Part shown: positions 25,318 through 35,770 of the stretch, piece after piece
Position numbering within the stretch: position 1 is the first letter of the stretch
Layout: each line of letters opens with the position of its first letter
NCBI GenBank assembly: GCA_023383015.1
Contig: JAHDXW010000004.1
Span: 114,836-178,835 of the forward strand
Source: Paracoccaceae bacterium
GTDB lineage: Bacteria; Pseudomonadota; Alphaproteobacteria; Rhodobacterales; Rhodobacteraceae
Direction: 5' to 3'
Length of the DNA: 64,000 nucleotides
The notes under the pieces: generated by a model
What the model saw: only the letters and a program-made list of their open reading frames with translations
Databases searched by the model: none
What the model was told of the DNA's origin: nothing
Translations under genes and position numbers: made by a program

Positions 25318-26612
25318 CCGGGACGCCGGAATTCCAGACCGCGCTGTCGGAGGCGTTGATCGGGCGCCTGAGGGCCGGGGCCGAGGCGATGAAGCCCTGG
25401 CTCGTGCAGACCCGGCGCAACTTCCACCGCCGGCCCGAGGTCGGCTGGCGCGAGATCGAGACGACACGCGACATCGTCGCCGAGCTCTCGGCGCTCGGCT
25501 ACCGCGTCACCGCCGGACAGGATTTCCTCAAGTCGGCCGTTCGGCTCGGGATGTCGATCGACCCGATCCCGGGCGAAGGCGATACCGGCTGCATCGCCGT
25601 GTTCGACACCGGCCGCCCCGGCCCGACTGTCTGCCTGCGTGTCGACATCGACGCACTGCCGATCGAGGAGGCACGCGGCAACCATGCACCCGATGCCGGC
25701 GGCTGGCGATCGGAGCGGCCCGGTGTGATGCATGCCTGCGGTCATGACGGGCACATCGCGATCGGGCTTGGCGTCGCGCGGCTGCTGCGCCCGCTTCTCG
25801 ACGGGCTGCAGGGACGGGTGAAGCTGCTGTTCCAGCCGGCCGAGGAGGGCGGGCGCGGTGCCCGAGCGGTGCGGGATGCCGGCTGGGTGGACGACGTGGA
25901 CTTCCTGACCGCGGTGCACATCGGCCTGGGCGCAGCCTCGCGCGTTCTGGCGGTGGGCGTTCACGGCTTTCTCGCCACGCGCAAGTACCGCGTCCTGCTC
26001 AGCGGGCGACCGGCCCATGCGGGCGTCTCGCCCGAACTTGGGCGCAACGCACTTCTCTGCGCCTGCCAGATGGTGCTGGGGCTGCATGCGCTCGCGCAGT
26101 CGAGCCGTCCGGGCATCCGGGTCAATGTCGGAACCATGACGGCCGGGAAGTCAATGAACATCGTGGCCGAGGCCGCGCGCTTCGATTTCGAGATGCGGGC
26201 GGTGGAGGGCGAGGATCTGGATGCGCTCGAGCGCCGCTGCCTGCGCCTGATCGACTCGACCGCGGATGCCCATGAGATCGAGCGCGCCTACCAGCTTCTC
26301 GCCGACGTCGGGCCGTGGACGAACACTCCCGGAACCTCGGAATGGGCGCTTGGCATCAACCGCCGGGTCAGGGCCTTTCCGGAGGAGCTGACAAGCTTCA
26401 ACATCGGCGGCGGCGAGGACGTAACAACGCTGGCCGCCCGCGTCGCGGAGCGTGGAGGCCAGGCGGCGGTTTACGTCGTCGGCGCCGATCTCGCCGACCG
26501 GCATCACACCTCGCATTTCGACTTCGACGAGGATGTGCTGGCGCGGTCGGTGCTCTTCCTCGGCGCCGGACTGATCGACCGCCTGCTTGCGGCTCCCGGT
26601 GCGGGGCGCTGA
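25314..26612 (+). CDS. M20 family amidohydrolase (aminobenzoyl-glutamate utilization/aminoacylase-like)
   Basis: A 432-residue metallohydrolase of the M20/AbgA group that cleaves N-acyl or peptide bonds of amino acids. Zinc ligands are visible in MHACGHDGHIAIGLGVA and the acidic pair in FQPAEEGGRGARAV. The dimerisation domain contains GRPAHAGVSPELGRNAL, and HHTSHFDFDEDVL holds the last His ligand. It overlaps the ATPase gene by ATGA, so uptake and hydrolysis are coupled: the importer probably brings in an N-acyl-amino acid or peptide which this enzyme splits. It has no signal peptide and is cytoplasmic. A specific substrate such as p-aminobenzoyl-glutamate cannot be inferred. Confidence 0.92.
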   Translation: MTGTPEFQTALSEALIGRLRAGAEAMKPWLVQTRRNFHRRPEVGWREIETTRDIVAELSALGYRVTAGQDFLKSAVRLGMSIDPIPGEGDTGCIAVFDTGRPGPTVCLRVDIDALPIEEARGNHAPDAGGWRSERPGVMHACGHDGHIAIGLGVARLLRPLLDGLQGRVKLLFQPAEEGGRGARAVRDAGWVDDVDFLTAVHIGLGAASRVLAVGVHGFLATRKYRVLLSGRPAHAGVSPELGRNALLCACQMVLGLHALAQSSRPGIRVNVGTMTAGKSMNIVAEAARFDFEMRAVEGEDLDALERRCLRLIDSTADAHEIERAYQLLADVGPWTNTPGTSEWALGINRRVRAFPEELTSFNIGGGEDVTTLAARVAERGGQAAVYVVGADLADRHHTSHFDFDEDVLARSVLFLGAGLIDRLLAAPGAGR

Positions 26613-26713
26613 ATGCCGGTGGGGAGCCAGCCTGTCCGGCGCGCCGCCGGAGCACCGGACGTCCGGCCGCATTTGTCCCTCCACCGCACCCGCGCAGCAG
26701 CGAGGACGCGCCC

Positions 26714-27949
26714 ATGAAGACCCCAGACCTGTGGCTAGGCTCCGAGTCGATCTGGCACGACGACCGCGGAACCTTCGAACCGGGGTGGATCATCATCCGG
26801 GGAACGAGGATTGTCGCGCTCGCGGCACCGGGGGACACACCGGCGGCCGGGGCGCAGGTGCGCAACCTGGGTCCGTTGCGTGTGCTGCCGGGACTGATCA
26901 ACACCCATGTGCACCTCGAATTCAGCGGTGGAACGGAGCCGCTCCGCGATTTCTACGCCGAGGACGACTTCGAACGCCTGCTCCGCGCGACGCGCAACGC
27001 ACACCACCTGCTGATGAGCGGGGTCACGACCGTGCGCGACTGCGGCTCGTCCTGGTCGATGCTGGCCCTCGCCCGACGCCCGGACCTGAGCCCGCTGCCT
27101 CTGCCGCGCCTTCTCTGCTCGGGGCCGCCGATCACCGTTCCGCGCGGCCACCTGCATTTCATGCACGGCGTGGTCCGCAGCGAGGCCGACATCTCCGCCC
27201 ATGTCGACCGGATCGAGCATGAGGGCGGCCAGAGCGTCAAGGTCATGGCCTCGGGCGGCAAGCTCACGCCGGGGTCGGATCCAGCCAGGACGGTCTTCAG
27301 CCAGCGCCGGCTCGACCTGATCGTCGCACTCGCACGCGAGAAGGGTTACCCGAGCGTGTCGCATGTCCTGGCCTCCGAGAGCATCCGGCGGTCGGCACTA
27401 GCCGGCTTCGACAGCCTCGAGCACTGCGCGTTCATGGAGCGGAACGACGAGGGCCACCTGCAGCGTGTCTATGATGGCGACATCGCGCAGACCGTGCGCG
27501 ACTGCGGCAACCATGTGATGGCCAATCTCTCGACCACGACCAACCGGTTCGAGAGGCTGCGGGCGCAGGCTCAGCGGACGCCGGCCGAGGACGACCTCCT
27601 GCGGCATTTCGACGACAAGATCGACACCTTCCGGCGCCTCGCCGAGCTTGGAATCCCGATGGTGTGCGGAACCGATTCAGGCGTCCTGGAAGCTCCATTT
27701 GACGAGACCTGGCGCGAGGTGGCCTATCTTGTCCGCAGCGGCCTGTCGCATGCCGAGGCGATCCGTGCGGCGACCTCGCGCGCTGCGAAGGCGCTCAGGC
27801 TCGAGGGCAAGACGGGGCGCATCGCGCCGGGGCTGTCAGCCGACCTCGTGGCCATCGCGAACAACCCTTTGGCGGATGAAACCGCGTTCGCGAAGCCAAG
27901 GCTTGTCGTCCTGCGGGGCCGCACGGTGCTGGACAGGATCGCCGCCTGA
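26714..27949 (+). CDS. Amidohydrolase family protein (imidazolonepropionase/prolidase-like)
   Basis: A 411-residue metal-dependent hydrolase with a TIM barrel and a small beta-sandwich formed by both ends. Ligands: HxH in LINTHVHLEFSGG, a likely carboxylated Lys in VKVMASGGKLTPG, His in YPSVSHVLAS and GFDSLEHCAFME, and Asp in VCGTDSGVLEAPF. The C-terminal KTGRIAPGLSADLVAI is the usual end of the family. Members cleave cyclic amides, imidazolones or dipeptides with Pro. It lies 101 bases after the M20 gene and is probably the last gene of the IclR-controlled operon, offering a second hydrolytic step for the imported compound. Confidence 0.92.
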   Translation: MKTPDLWLGSESIWHDDRGTFEPGWIIIRGTRIVALAAPGDTPAAGAQVRNLGPLRVLPGLINTHVHLEFSGGTEPLRDFYAEDDFERLLRATRNAHHLLMSGVTTVRDCGSSWSMLALARRPDLSPLPLPRLLCSGPPITVPRGHLHFMHGVVRSEADISAHVDRIEHEGGQSVKVMASGGKLTPGSDPARTVFSQRRLDLIVALAREKGYPSVSHVLASESIRRSALAGFDSLEHCAFMERNDEGHLQRVYDGDIAQTVRDCGNHVMANLSTTTNRFERLRAQAQRTPAEDDLLRHFDDKIDTFRRLAELGIPMVCGTDSGVLEAPFDETWREVAYLVRSGLSHAEAIRAATSRAAKALRLEGKTGRIAPGLSADLVAIANNPLADETAFAKPRLVVLRGRTVLDRIAA

Positions 27950-28184
27950 CCCTGCCGGCACGCTGTCTGCCGCCGGCCAGCGCCCGCGCCGGAACGGCGG
28001 CGAGAGCCTGATCGAGCCGGGCTCGAAGCCCTTCGAGCTTCACGCCTCTCTCGTCCGCTCGCTTCGCTCGCCCGACGCGATCACCGGCCGGGACGAGGCT
28101 GTGGTGCGCCGCCGGGTGGCCGGCCGAACATCGCGCTGACAGCACGGCCGATCGAGCAGATGGCGAACGTGCATGGGCTTGTCG
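27950..28184 (+). other. Degenerate region upstream of the RES pseudogene
   Basis: No intact gene. Two short reading stretches with coherent amino-acid composition can be seen: one from about 28000 to 28138 (ending at a TGA) and, in another frame, PNIALTARPIEQMANVHGLVDVA from about 28120 to 28195. They may be what remains of a gene preceding the RES gene, where an antitoxin gene is usual, but I cannot match them to a known antitoxin family. Confidence 0.35.
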
Positions 28185-28976
28185 ATGTCGCGACCCATCT
28201 GGACGCCCGCGGCGCTCCGCTCTGAAACGCGCGGCTACGTGGGCGCGGCCTGGCGGCTGGCCGCGGCACGGCACCGGGTCTCGATGCTGAGGGTGGTCGA
28301 CAGCCCGGCCGGGCAGGCGGCGCTTGAGGACATCCTCGAGGCGACCAAGCCGCAGGTGCCGGAGGGATGCCGCCATCTCGACTACCTGCTGGCGACGCCC
28401 TTCCGCCAACGCCCCATCCGGCGGGCTCGCTGTTCCGGCGCGGAGGGCTGATGTCCGGCGTCTGGCATGGAGCGGAGGCGCCAGAGACGGTGGCGGCGGA
28501 GATGGTCTTCCGCCGTCTTCTCTTCCTCGCAGGGTGACCGGACACCCCCATTCGCGACGATGCGGCCGAATACACCACCTTCACGGCGCCGGTGGCCACG
28601 CCCGTGTCGGCGGACCTGACCGCGGGCGGGCTGGCGGCCGACCATGCGGCATGGACCGCACCTGCGGACTACGGCCCCTGCCGCGCGCTGGCCGGCGCAG
28701 CGCGCGATCGGGGCAGAGCTGACCCGCCACACCTCGGTCCGCGATCCGGCTGGGGACGCGAAACTCGCGGTCCTTGCCTGCCGTGCCCATGCCGCCCCGC
28801 AAACAGCCGTGCGCCAGACCTGGTGGATCCGGGTCTCCCCGGCCGGCGCCGAGGCCCGGCGCAAGCACCCCGGGGTCGGGCCGGAATTCGGCACCGGCGC
28901 CCTCGCCCGCGACCCGCACCCTGCCGGCATGAACTGGGCCCGCCCGCGCGCGCGCCGGACGTGGTGTCTGGGGTGA
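28185..28976 (+). pseudogene. RES-domain toxin (NAD+ phosphorylase type), inactivated
   Basis: Three consecutive segments in changing frames rebuild a RES-domain protein. The first (28185 to about 28406) has IWTPAALRSETRGYVGAAWR and RHLDYLLATPFR. The second (about 28421-28703) has SGVWHGAEAPETVAAEMVFR, the segment AAEYTTFTAPVATPV and then DYGPCRAL. The third (about 28707-28976) has TSVRDPAGDAKLAVLACRA and RQTWWIRVSPAGAEA. Lesions: a frameshift with lost bases near 28407-28420, an in-frame TGA at 28535-28537 and a further frameshift near 28704. RES toxins deplete NAD+ and normally form a toxin-antitoxin pair with an Xre/MbcA/ParS antitoxin; no intact antitoxin gene precedes it, so loss of the antitoxin may have required loss of the toxin. 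The protein cannot be functional. Confidence 0.85.
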
Positions 28977-29090
28977 TGGCTCTCCCGGAACGCAGTTGAA
29001 CCACCGTGGCCCAAGCCCGCAGGACGACACGCCGGACGGGAACCCCGCGTGCCGAGGCCTTCGCGGCCGCGCGGTCCGCCGCCCGCAGCG

Positions 29091-29807
29091 TCACCGTCCG
29101 ACGAACACCCGCCGGCGTGCGCTTTCGATATGGGCCTGCATCCGCTCGCGGGCGCCGGCGGCGTTGCCCTTGCGGATGGCCTCGTAGATCGCGCGGTGTT
29201 CGTCATCGGCGATGCGCAGGCGCTCGTCCCGGGGGCGGTTCGCCAGTGCCGCGGCAATCGTGATCCCGACCCCTATCGCCTTGGTCACCGAGCTGATCGC
29301 GCGGACGAAATAGTCGTTCTCGCTGGCCCGCGCGACGGCCAGGTGGAATGCGATGTCCTCCTCTTCGCCGTTGCCGTCGCCGGCGATGCACGCCTGCATT
29401 GCCGCAAGCGCCGCCTCGATCTCGGCCAGGCGCGGGCGGGAGTGGCGCTGGGCGGCCAGGCGCGCCGCCTCGCCCTCGACGCCGACCCGGAACTCGTAGC
29501 AGCGCTGCAGGTCGGCAACGCTGCCCGGTTCGGCCAGGTCGATGACCTTCTGGCTCGGCGCCCCGATGACATGCGTCCCGGCCCCCTGCCTCGACGAGAT
29601 CAGCCCATCGATCCTGAGCCGCAGGAGTGCCTCGCGCATCACCGTGCGCGACACGCCGAACTGCACGGCCATGTCCACCTCCGTCGGCAGGCGCGTGCCC
29701 TTCTTCCAGGTGCCGGAGGAGATGCGCTCGTACACCTGCTGGTAGACTGTGTCGCTGAGCGCCCGGCCTCCGGCAGGTCTCTGCGGCGGTGAGCCAGTAT
29801 CGCGCAT
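29091..29807 (-). CDS. FadR/GntR family transcriptional regulator with FCD domain
   Basis: A 238-residue regulator. The winged helix (about residues 18-85) shows VYQQVYERISSGTWKKGTRL, FGVSRTVMREALLRLRIDGL and the wing SRQGAGTHVIG. The FCD domain follows, with YEFRVGVEGEAARLAAQRHS and EEEDIAFHLAVARASEND. FCD regulators near sugar-acid genes respond to hexuronates, aldonates or keto-deoxy sugar acids. It is on the same strand as the DHDPS-family aldolase, 49 bases behind it, and both are divergent from the dehydratase-TTT operon. The palindromic site at 30809-30831 is a likely target. Confidence 0.93.
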   Translation of the reverse strand: MRDTGSPPQRPAGGRALSDTVYQQVYERISSGTWKKGTRLPTEVDMAVQFGVSRTVMREALLRLRIDGLISSRQGAGTHVIGAPSQKVIDLAEPGSVADLQRCYEFRVGVEGEAARLAAQRHSRPRLAEIEAALAAMQACIAGDGNGEEEDIAFHLAVARASENDYFVRAISSVTKAIGVGITIAAALANRPRDERLRIADDEHRAIYEAIRKGNAAGARERMQAHIESARRRVFVGR

Positions 29808-29856
29808 CTGCTCGCGTGGCCTCCTCGGCTACGGCCGGGCCCCCGATCCGGTGTGA

Positions 29857-30774
29857 CTAATGGCAGGTCTCGTCCAGTGCGACAAGGCCGTCGACCGCTG
29901 CCTGGACGCGCGGCAGGTCGGCGGCCGCGACGTTGCCGGCCATCGGCAGGATCGGACCCATGCGGGCGATTCCGGCCAGCGTGACGGCATCGTGCATGAC
30001 CGAGAAGCCGTTGATCGCGGCGCGCACGCCCTCGAAATCAAGGAAGGGCGCGGCAAGCCGCGCAGCCGCCGCGCGATCGCCGGCGCGATGGGCGGCCAGG
30101 AGCGCCATCGCGGCGCGCGGCGCGATGCAGACGCCCCCGGAAGTGTAGGTCCTGAGGCCGTAGTCGGGAAGATGCGCGTGGATCGGCGTCTCACCCATGC
30201 CGCTGGCGATGTTGCCCGCTCCGATGGCCGCGCAAAGATCTGACAGATAGCGGTCATCGCGGGGATCGGGGCGCTCGACGGCGTACTTGACGAAGGCCAC
30301 GACGCCATCTGCGAACAGCGCCTGCACCCGGTCCGGGGCGAGGTAGTTCTCGCGCTTGATGTAGAGGATCAAGGGGCCGCCGAGAGCCTCGCAGGCCGCA
30401 CGGAGCGCGGTCTCGAGGCCGGCGGCGTGCGTGGGGAAGGTCATCGGCAGTGCCATGACCCCGGCGAAGCGCCGATCCCGCACGACTCGTGCCTGGTCCA
30501 GCAGCTTGCCGAAGTCGGGGCCGATCGATGCGATGATGTCGGTGCCGGGCGCCGCCACCCGGCCGACGAGATCGACGAGCGCGGCAAACCTGCCGCTGTC
30601 GTAGTGATAGAGGTTGGCATTGCCTCCATACAGCACCGCGCCGATGCCGCCGGCCTCGATGTACCTCAGAAGCTTGATGTTTTCGTCAACCGCAAGGTCA
30701 AGCCGATCGGTCCAGGCCACCGGCGGGACGGCGATGACGGTGCGGCCGAACCGCACTGCGATGTCGGCGGGCAT
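29857..30774 (-). CDS. Dihydrodipicolinate synthase/N-acetylneuraminate lyase family aldolase
   Basis: A 305-residue class I aldolase or dehydratase of the DHDPS family. The Schiff-base Lys is in LILYIKRENY (about residue 160), and IEAGGIGAVLYGGNANLYHY holds the substrate-carboxylate loop. The start MPADIAVRF at 30774 is supported by AGGAGG 11 bases upstream; an alternative ATG at 30801 adds nine residues. In catabolic settings this family acts on 2-keto-3-deoxy sugar acids, as aldolase (2-keto-3-deoxygluconate/arabonate) or as dehydratase giving ketoglutarate semialdehyde. Divergent from an IlvD/Edd-type sugar acid dehydratase, it very likely processes that enzyme's product. Confidence 0.88.
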   Translation of the reverse strand: MPADIAVRFGRTVIAVPPVAWTDRLDLAVDENIKLLRYIEAGGIGAVLYGGNANLYHYDSGRFAALVDLVGRVAAPGTDIIASIGPDFGKLLDQARVVRDRRFAGVMALPMTFPTHAAGLETALRAACEALGGPLILYIKRENYLAPDRVQALFADGVVAFVKYAVERPDPRDDRYLSDLCAAIGAGNIASGMGETPIHAHLPDYGLRTYTSGGVCIAPRAAMALLAAHRAGDRAAAARLAAPFLDFEGVRAAINGFSVMHDAVTLAGIARMGPILPMAGNVAAADLPRVQAAVDGLVALDETCH

Positions 30775-30808
30775 GGGTGTCGGGGCCTCCTGCTGCCACA
30801 TTCCCGAA

Positions 30809-30831
30809 ATTGGTATGATGATCTTGCCGAT
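30809..30831. promoter_or_regulatory. Imperfect palindrome with a UxuR-like half site
   Basis: The 23 bases form an inverted repeat in which 8 of 11 pairs match. AAATTGGTAT at 30807-30816 equals the left half of the hexuronate-regulator (UxuR/ExuR) type operator AAATTGGTATACCAATTT. It lies in the 120-base divergent gap between the aldolase and dehydratase genes, where the FadR-type regulator at 29091 would be expected to act. Confidence 0.5.
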
Positions 30832-30894
30832 TACGGGAGAGATTGTCTAATGTAAAGTTGCATGGTACGAGGAAGTCGGCGGAAGGGGGAGGTC

Positions 30895-32616
<1,722 letters not shown>

Positions 32617-32626
32617 AAGACCCCTC

Positions 32627-33823
32627 ATGCCCGCACCGGACCGAATCCCGCGAGACACCATCCTGATCACCGGGGTGACGCTGACCACGATCCAGACCCG
32701 ACGGCGGACGGGCGCCATAAGCTCGCACATCATCCTCGAACTGGACACAGACTGCGGCATCACCGGGCTTGGCGAGATCTCCGACCTCGACTGCTACCGC
32801 ATGTACATGCCCGATCCCGAGGCGGTTCGGGTCGGCATCGAGAAGGTGGCGCTGGGGCAGAATGCCTTCGGGATCGCCGCACTGCACGAGCGGCTGCTGG
32901 CGTACATGCCGTCCTACCTGCGCTGCGCCAACACCTACCCGCCCTTCACCCCGGCCTCGCAGATCGCCGCCGGGGTCGAGATGGCCTTCTACGACATCGT
33001 CGGCAAGGCTTTCGGCACCCCGGTCCACAACCTGCTCGGCGGCCGGCAGCGCGACAGCTTCGAGATCACCTACCCGGTGTTCCAGGCCAAGAAGGCCAGC
33101 GATACCGAACGCTATCTCGGCTACATGGACGAGCTCGTCGCCGAGGGCATCACCCGCTTCCGCTATTACGTCGGGGTCGACTTTGCGCAGGACGAGCGCT
33201 TTCTCGCCGCCTTCCGCGACCGCTTCGGCGACCGGGTGCACCTGAAGGCGCTCGACTTCCAGGGGCACCACCACTGGCGCGACACGCTGCGCATCTACGA
33301 CCGCTTCAGGCAATACGGCTTCGACCTGATCGAGAGCCCGACGCGGGCCGAGGATTACGAGGGCATGGCGGAACTGCGCCGCAAGGTCGACGTCGACATC
33401 TCCGAGCACATCTCGAGCTTTGCGCAGGCGATGCGGATGATCCGCGCCGACGCCGTCGACGTCTTCAACATCACTATCCAGTCAGGCGGCATCCATCAGG
33501 CCAAGAAGCTCTTCGACCTTGCCGAGGCGGCCGGGCTGAAGTGCCTGATCTCCACCACCCAGGAACTCAGCCTCGGGACAGCTGCCAATGCGCATCTGGC
33601 GGCGGTGGTCCCCCAGCTTCACTATGCCGGCGATCCAGTCGGCCCGCTCCTCTACACCGAGGACGTCACCACCGAGAAGATCCGCTACGAGGGCTCCCGC
33701 CTCGTCATCCCCACCAGGCCCGGCCTCGGCTTCGAGCTCGATCGCGGCAAGCTCGAGGCGCTGCGCGCCCCGCTGGTCGAATGGGAGCGGCCGGCGCATG
33801 GCGCCAACTACGTTTCGGACTGA
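32627..33823 (+). CDS. Mandelate racemase/muconate lactonizing enzyme family protein with atypical active site
   Basis: A 398-residue enolase-superfamily protein. The three metal ligands are well spaced: Asp210 (KALDFQG), Glu236 (LIESPTRAED) and Glu260 (DISEHISSF). The Lys-x-Lys on the second barrel strand is missing: the segment reads FRYYVGVD (Arg179-Tyr180-Tyr181). The opposite catalytic position reads NITIQSGGIHQ without the usual Lys or Asp. So metal binding should be preserved while the acid/base chemistry differs, or uses other residues. It lies 10 bases after the dehydratase gene and 12 before a cupin gene, so it is co-translated with a sugar-acid pathway. It may act on a sugar acid, but the reaction is open. 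Confidence 0.85.
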   Translation: MPAPDRIPRDTILITGVTLTTIQTRRRTGAISSHIILELDTDCGITGLGEISDLDCYRMYMPDPEAVRVGIEKVALGQNAFGIAALHERLLAYMPSYLRCANTYPPFTPASQIAAGVEMAFYDIVGKAFGTPVHNLLGGRQRDSFEITYPVFQAKKASDTERYLGYMDELVAEGITRFRYYVGVDFAQDERFLAAFRDRFGDRVHLKALDFQGHHHWRDTLRIYDRFRQYGFDLIESPTRAEDYEGMAELRRKVDVDISEHISSFAQAMRMIRADAVDVFNITIQSGGIHQAKKLFDLAEAAGLKCLISTTQELSLGTAANAHLAAVVPQLHYAGDPVGPLLYTEDVTTEKIRYEGSRLVIPTRPGLGFELDRGKLEALRAPLVEWERPAHGANYVSD

Positions 33824-33835
33824 GGAGACCCACCG

Positions 33836-34240
33836 ATGAGCGACACCGAAGCGCCGGGGCTTGGCGCCTTCCGCCACTTCAACGTTATGTCGATGCTGGC
33901 CGGCCACCCGCCGCGCACCAATTTCAACGTCTTCCGCCTCGACGGCAGGTACAACCTGCGGATCGCCGAGGTCACAGGCCGGTTCCCCTGGCATCGCCAC
34001 ACCAACGGCGACGAGGGCTGGCTGATCCTCAGAGGCGCCCTGCAGATCGACGTCGAGGGCCACGCCCCGATCGTCATGCGACAGTTCGAGGGCACGATGA
34101 TCCCCAAGGGCGTGCGACATTCGCCCATCGCGCTCGAGACGGGGACCATCGTCGCGGTCTTCAACGTCGACGGCTTCGCGCACGAGTTCGTCGAGCAGTC
34201 ACCCGACACCGGCGCCTTCAGCGAACAGGATGCCGGCTGA
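33836..34240 (+). CDS. Cupin domain-containing protein
   Basis: A 134-residue single-domain cupin. Motif 1 is FPWHRHTNGDEGWLILRGAL, with His-His-Glu metal ligands, and motif 2 is GTMIPKGVRHSPIA. Small cupins in sugar-acid operons are often isomerases, tautomerases or ligand-binding proteins; no more specific family is recognisable. GAGGAGACC before the ATG at 33836 is a strong ribosome site. It lies 12 bases after the enolase-family gene and 33 before the TctC-type receptor gene, so it belongs to the same operon. Confidence 0.88.
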   Translation: MSDTEAPGLGAFRHFNVMSMLAGHPPRTNFNVFRLDGRYNLRIAEVTGRFPWHRHTNGDEGWLILRGALQIDVEGHAPIVMRQFEGTMIPKGVRHSPIALETGTIVAVFNVDGFAHEFVEQSPDTGAFSEQDAG

Positions 34241-34273
34241 GCCGACCACCACCTGGCAACGGAGGAGAACCCG

Positions 34274-35209
34274 ATGAATCGCTTCATCCTGACACTTGCG
34301 GCGGCAGGCGCCGCGCTGACGTTCGGCACCGCGCAGGCGCAGGTGCAGTACCCCGCGACTGCCGTGCGCATCATGGTGCCTGCCAACCCCGGCGGGTCGA
34401 CGGACGTCAATGCCCGCCTCTTCGGCGAGTACTTCCAGAAGCACTCGACCGCCTCGACGGCGATCGTCAACCAGGCGGCCGGCGGCGGCGTCGTGGCGGC
34501 GCAGACTGTCGCCACCGCCCCCGGCGACGGCGGCACGCTCTATGTCTGGCATGCGGCGGTGCACACCACCAACATCTCGGGCCAGTCGCCCTTCGCCTAT
34601 ACCGACCTCACCCCTCTGGCCACGACCGCCGAGTACAATGACGTCTATGCCGTGCGCGCCGATGCCCCCTATTCCACGCTTCCCGAACTGGCGGACTACG
34701 CAAAGGCCAACCCCGGCACGGTAACCGTTGGTTCGCAGTTCGGCGGCACCACGCAGATCAAGGGCGAGGCCATCAACTCGCTCGCCGGCGGTAGCATGCG
34801 GATCGTCGATGCCGGCGGCGAATCCGACCGCATCATCGCGCTTCTGGGCGGGCAGGTGGACGTCATCTCGATGAGCGTCGCCAATGCCGTACAGTACGAG
34901 GCCGACGGGCGGATCAAGGTTTTGGCGGTGATCAACGAGAAGCCCGATCCCTTCGCGCCGGACTTCCCGACCAGCGTCTCGCAGGGCGTCGACATCTCCT
35001 TCCCGTTGATGTTCACCGTCTACGGCCCCCCCGGCATGAGCGCCGAGGCACTGGCCGCCTTCGAGGCCGTGTTCGCGGCGATGACGGCCGATCCCGCCTA
35101 TTCCGAGGCGCTGGTGAAAGCCGCGCAGGTGCCCTCGTTCCGCGGCCCGGCCGAAACCGCCGCCTTCCTCGAGCAGGAACTGGCGTTCGTGAAGTCGATG
35201 ATGGACTGA
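34274..35209 (+). CDS. tctC: Tripartite tricarboxylate transporter substrate-binding protein (TctC/Bug)
   Basis: A 311-residue periplasmic receptor with signal peptide LTLAAAGAALTFGTAQA. VRIMVPANPGGSTDVNARLFGEY is the Bug-family N-terminal motif for binding the ligand carboxylate, and VGSQFGGTTQIKGEAINSL and the GGQVDVISMSVANA region fit the two-lobed fold. The upstream GGAGGAGAACCC sets the start at 34274. Bug receptors capture carboxylates such as citrate, aldonates or aromatic acids; with the dehydratase and aldolase the ligand is probably a sugar acid. A perfect GC hairpin follows before tctB. Confidence 0.92.
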   Translation: MNRFILTLAAAGAALTFGTAQAQVQYPATAVRIMVPANPGGSTDVNARLFGEYFQKHSTASTAIVNQAAGGGVVAAQTVATAPGDGGTLYVWHAAVHTTNISGQSPFAYTDLTPLATTAEYNDVYAVRADAPYSTLPELADYAKANPGTVTVGSQFGGTTQIKGEAINSLAGGSMRIVDAGGESDRIIALLGGQVDVISMSVANAVQYEADGRIKVLAVINEKPDPFAPDFPTSVSQGVDISFPLMFTVYGPPGMSAEALAAFEAVFAAMTADPAYSEALVKAAQVPSFRGPAETAAFLEQELAFVKSMMD

Positions 35210-35226
35210 CCCACCAAGCCGCGGCA

Positions 35227-35247
35227 GCCCCGGGCCGGACCCGGGGC
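35227..35247 (+). terminator. Hairpin between tctC and tctB (attenuator-like)
   Basis: GCCCCGGG (35227-35234) and CCCGGGGC (35240-35247) form a perfect 8-bp stem with a 5-base loop, 17 bases after the tctC stop codon and without a U-run. Its position repeats that of hairpins behind three other solute-binding genes in the window. Confidence 0.55.
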
Positions 35248-35282
35248 GGCACGGGGCGACCCGTCCGGGGGAGGGCAAGGCG

Positions 35283-35768
35283 ATGACAGCCGACCGCGTG
35301 ATCGGAGCGGGGCTATTCCTGCTGGGCCTGGCGATGGCATGGGCCGCGAGCCGGATCAGCTATCCGATGCTCGGGCAGGGTGACCCCGGCCCGCGGATCC
35401 TGCCGCTGGTCCTGGGCGTGCTGATCGCCGTCCTCGGCGCAGGTCTCGGCCTCAGGCCGCCGGCGGCCGTCGCCGGGCCGCGTGCCGAGGCCGATGAGAC
35501 CGACTCCGCCGTCGTCATACCGGCCGAGCCACCGCTCCTGCGGGTTGCCCATGCGTTCAACGTCGTCGCCTATGTGGCGCTTTTCGAGCGGCTGGGCTTC
35601 ACGGCGGCGACGTTCATATTCCTGTCGCTGGCGATCTTCCTTCTGGGACGGCGCAACCTGCGCGGCGCGGCCCTTGCGGCACTGAGCGCGGCGATCGTCA
35701 CGCTCGCCGTCGGATTCGGCCTCAAGACCGGGGTGGGCGTGCAGCTTCCCGGCGTGTTTCCGGGATAG
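35283..35768 (+). CDS. tctB: Tripartite tricarboxylate transporter small membrane subunit TctB
   Basis: A 161-residue membrane protein with four hydrophobic segments, the usual layout of TctB: an N-terminal helix (VIGAGLFLLGLAMAWAAS), a polar loop with GDPGPRILPLVLGVLIAVLG, a charged linker, and two C-terminal helices around VAYVALFERLGFTAATFIFL. It ends two bases before tctA, so the two are coupled. It assists TctA in sodium-driven uptake of the ligand bound by TctC. Confidence 0.88.
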   Translation: MTADRVIGAGLFLLGLAMAWAASRISYPMLGQGDPGPRILPLVLGVLIAVLGAGLGLRPPAAVAGPRAEADETDSAVVIPAEPPLLRVAHAFNVVAYVALFERLGFTAATFIFLSLAIFLLGRRNLRGAALAALSAAIVTLAVGFGLKTGVGVQLPGVFPG

Positions 35769-35770
35769 CG

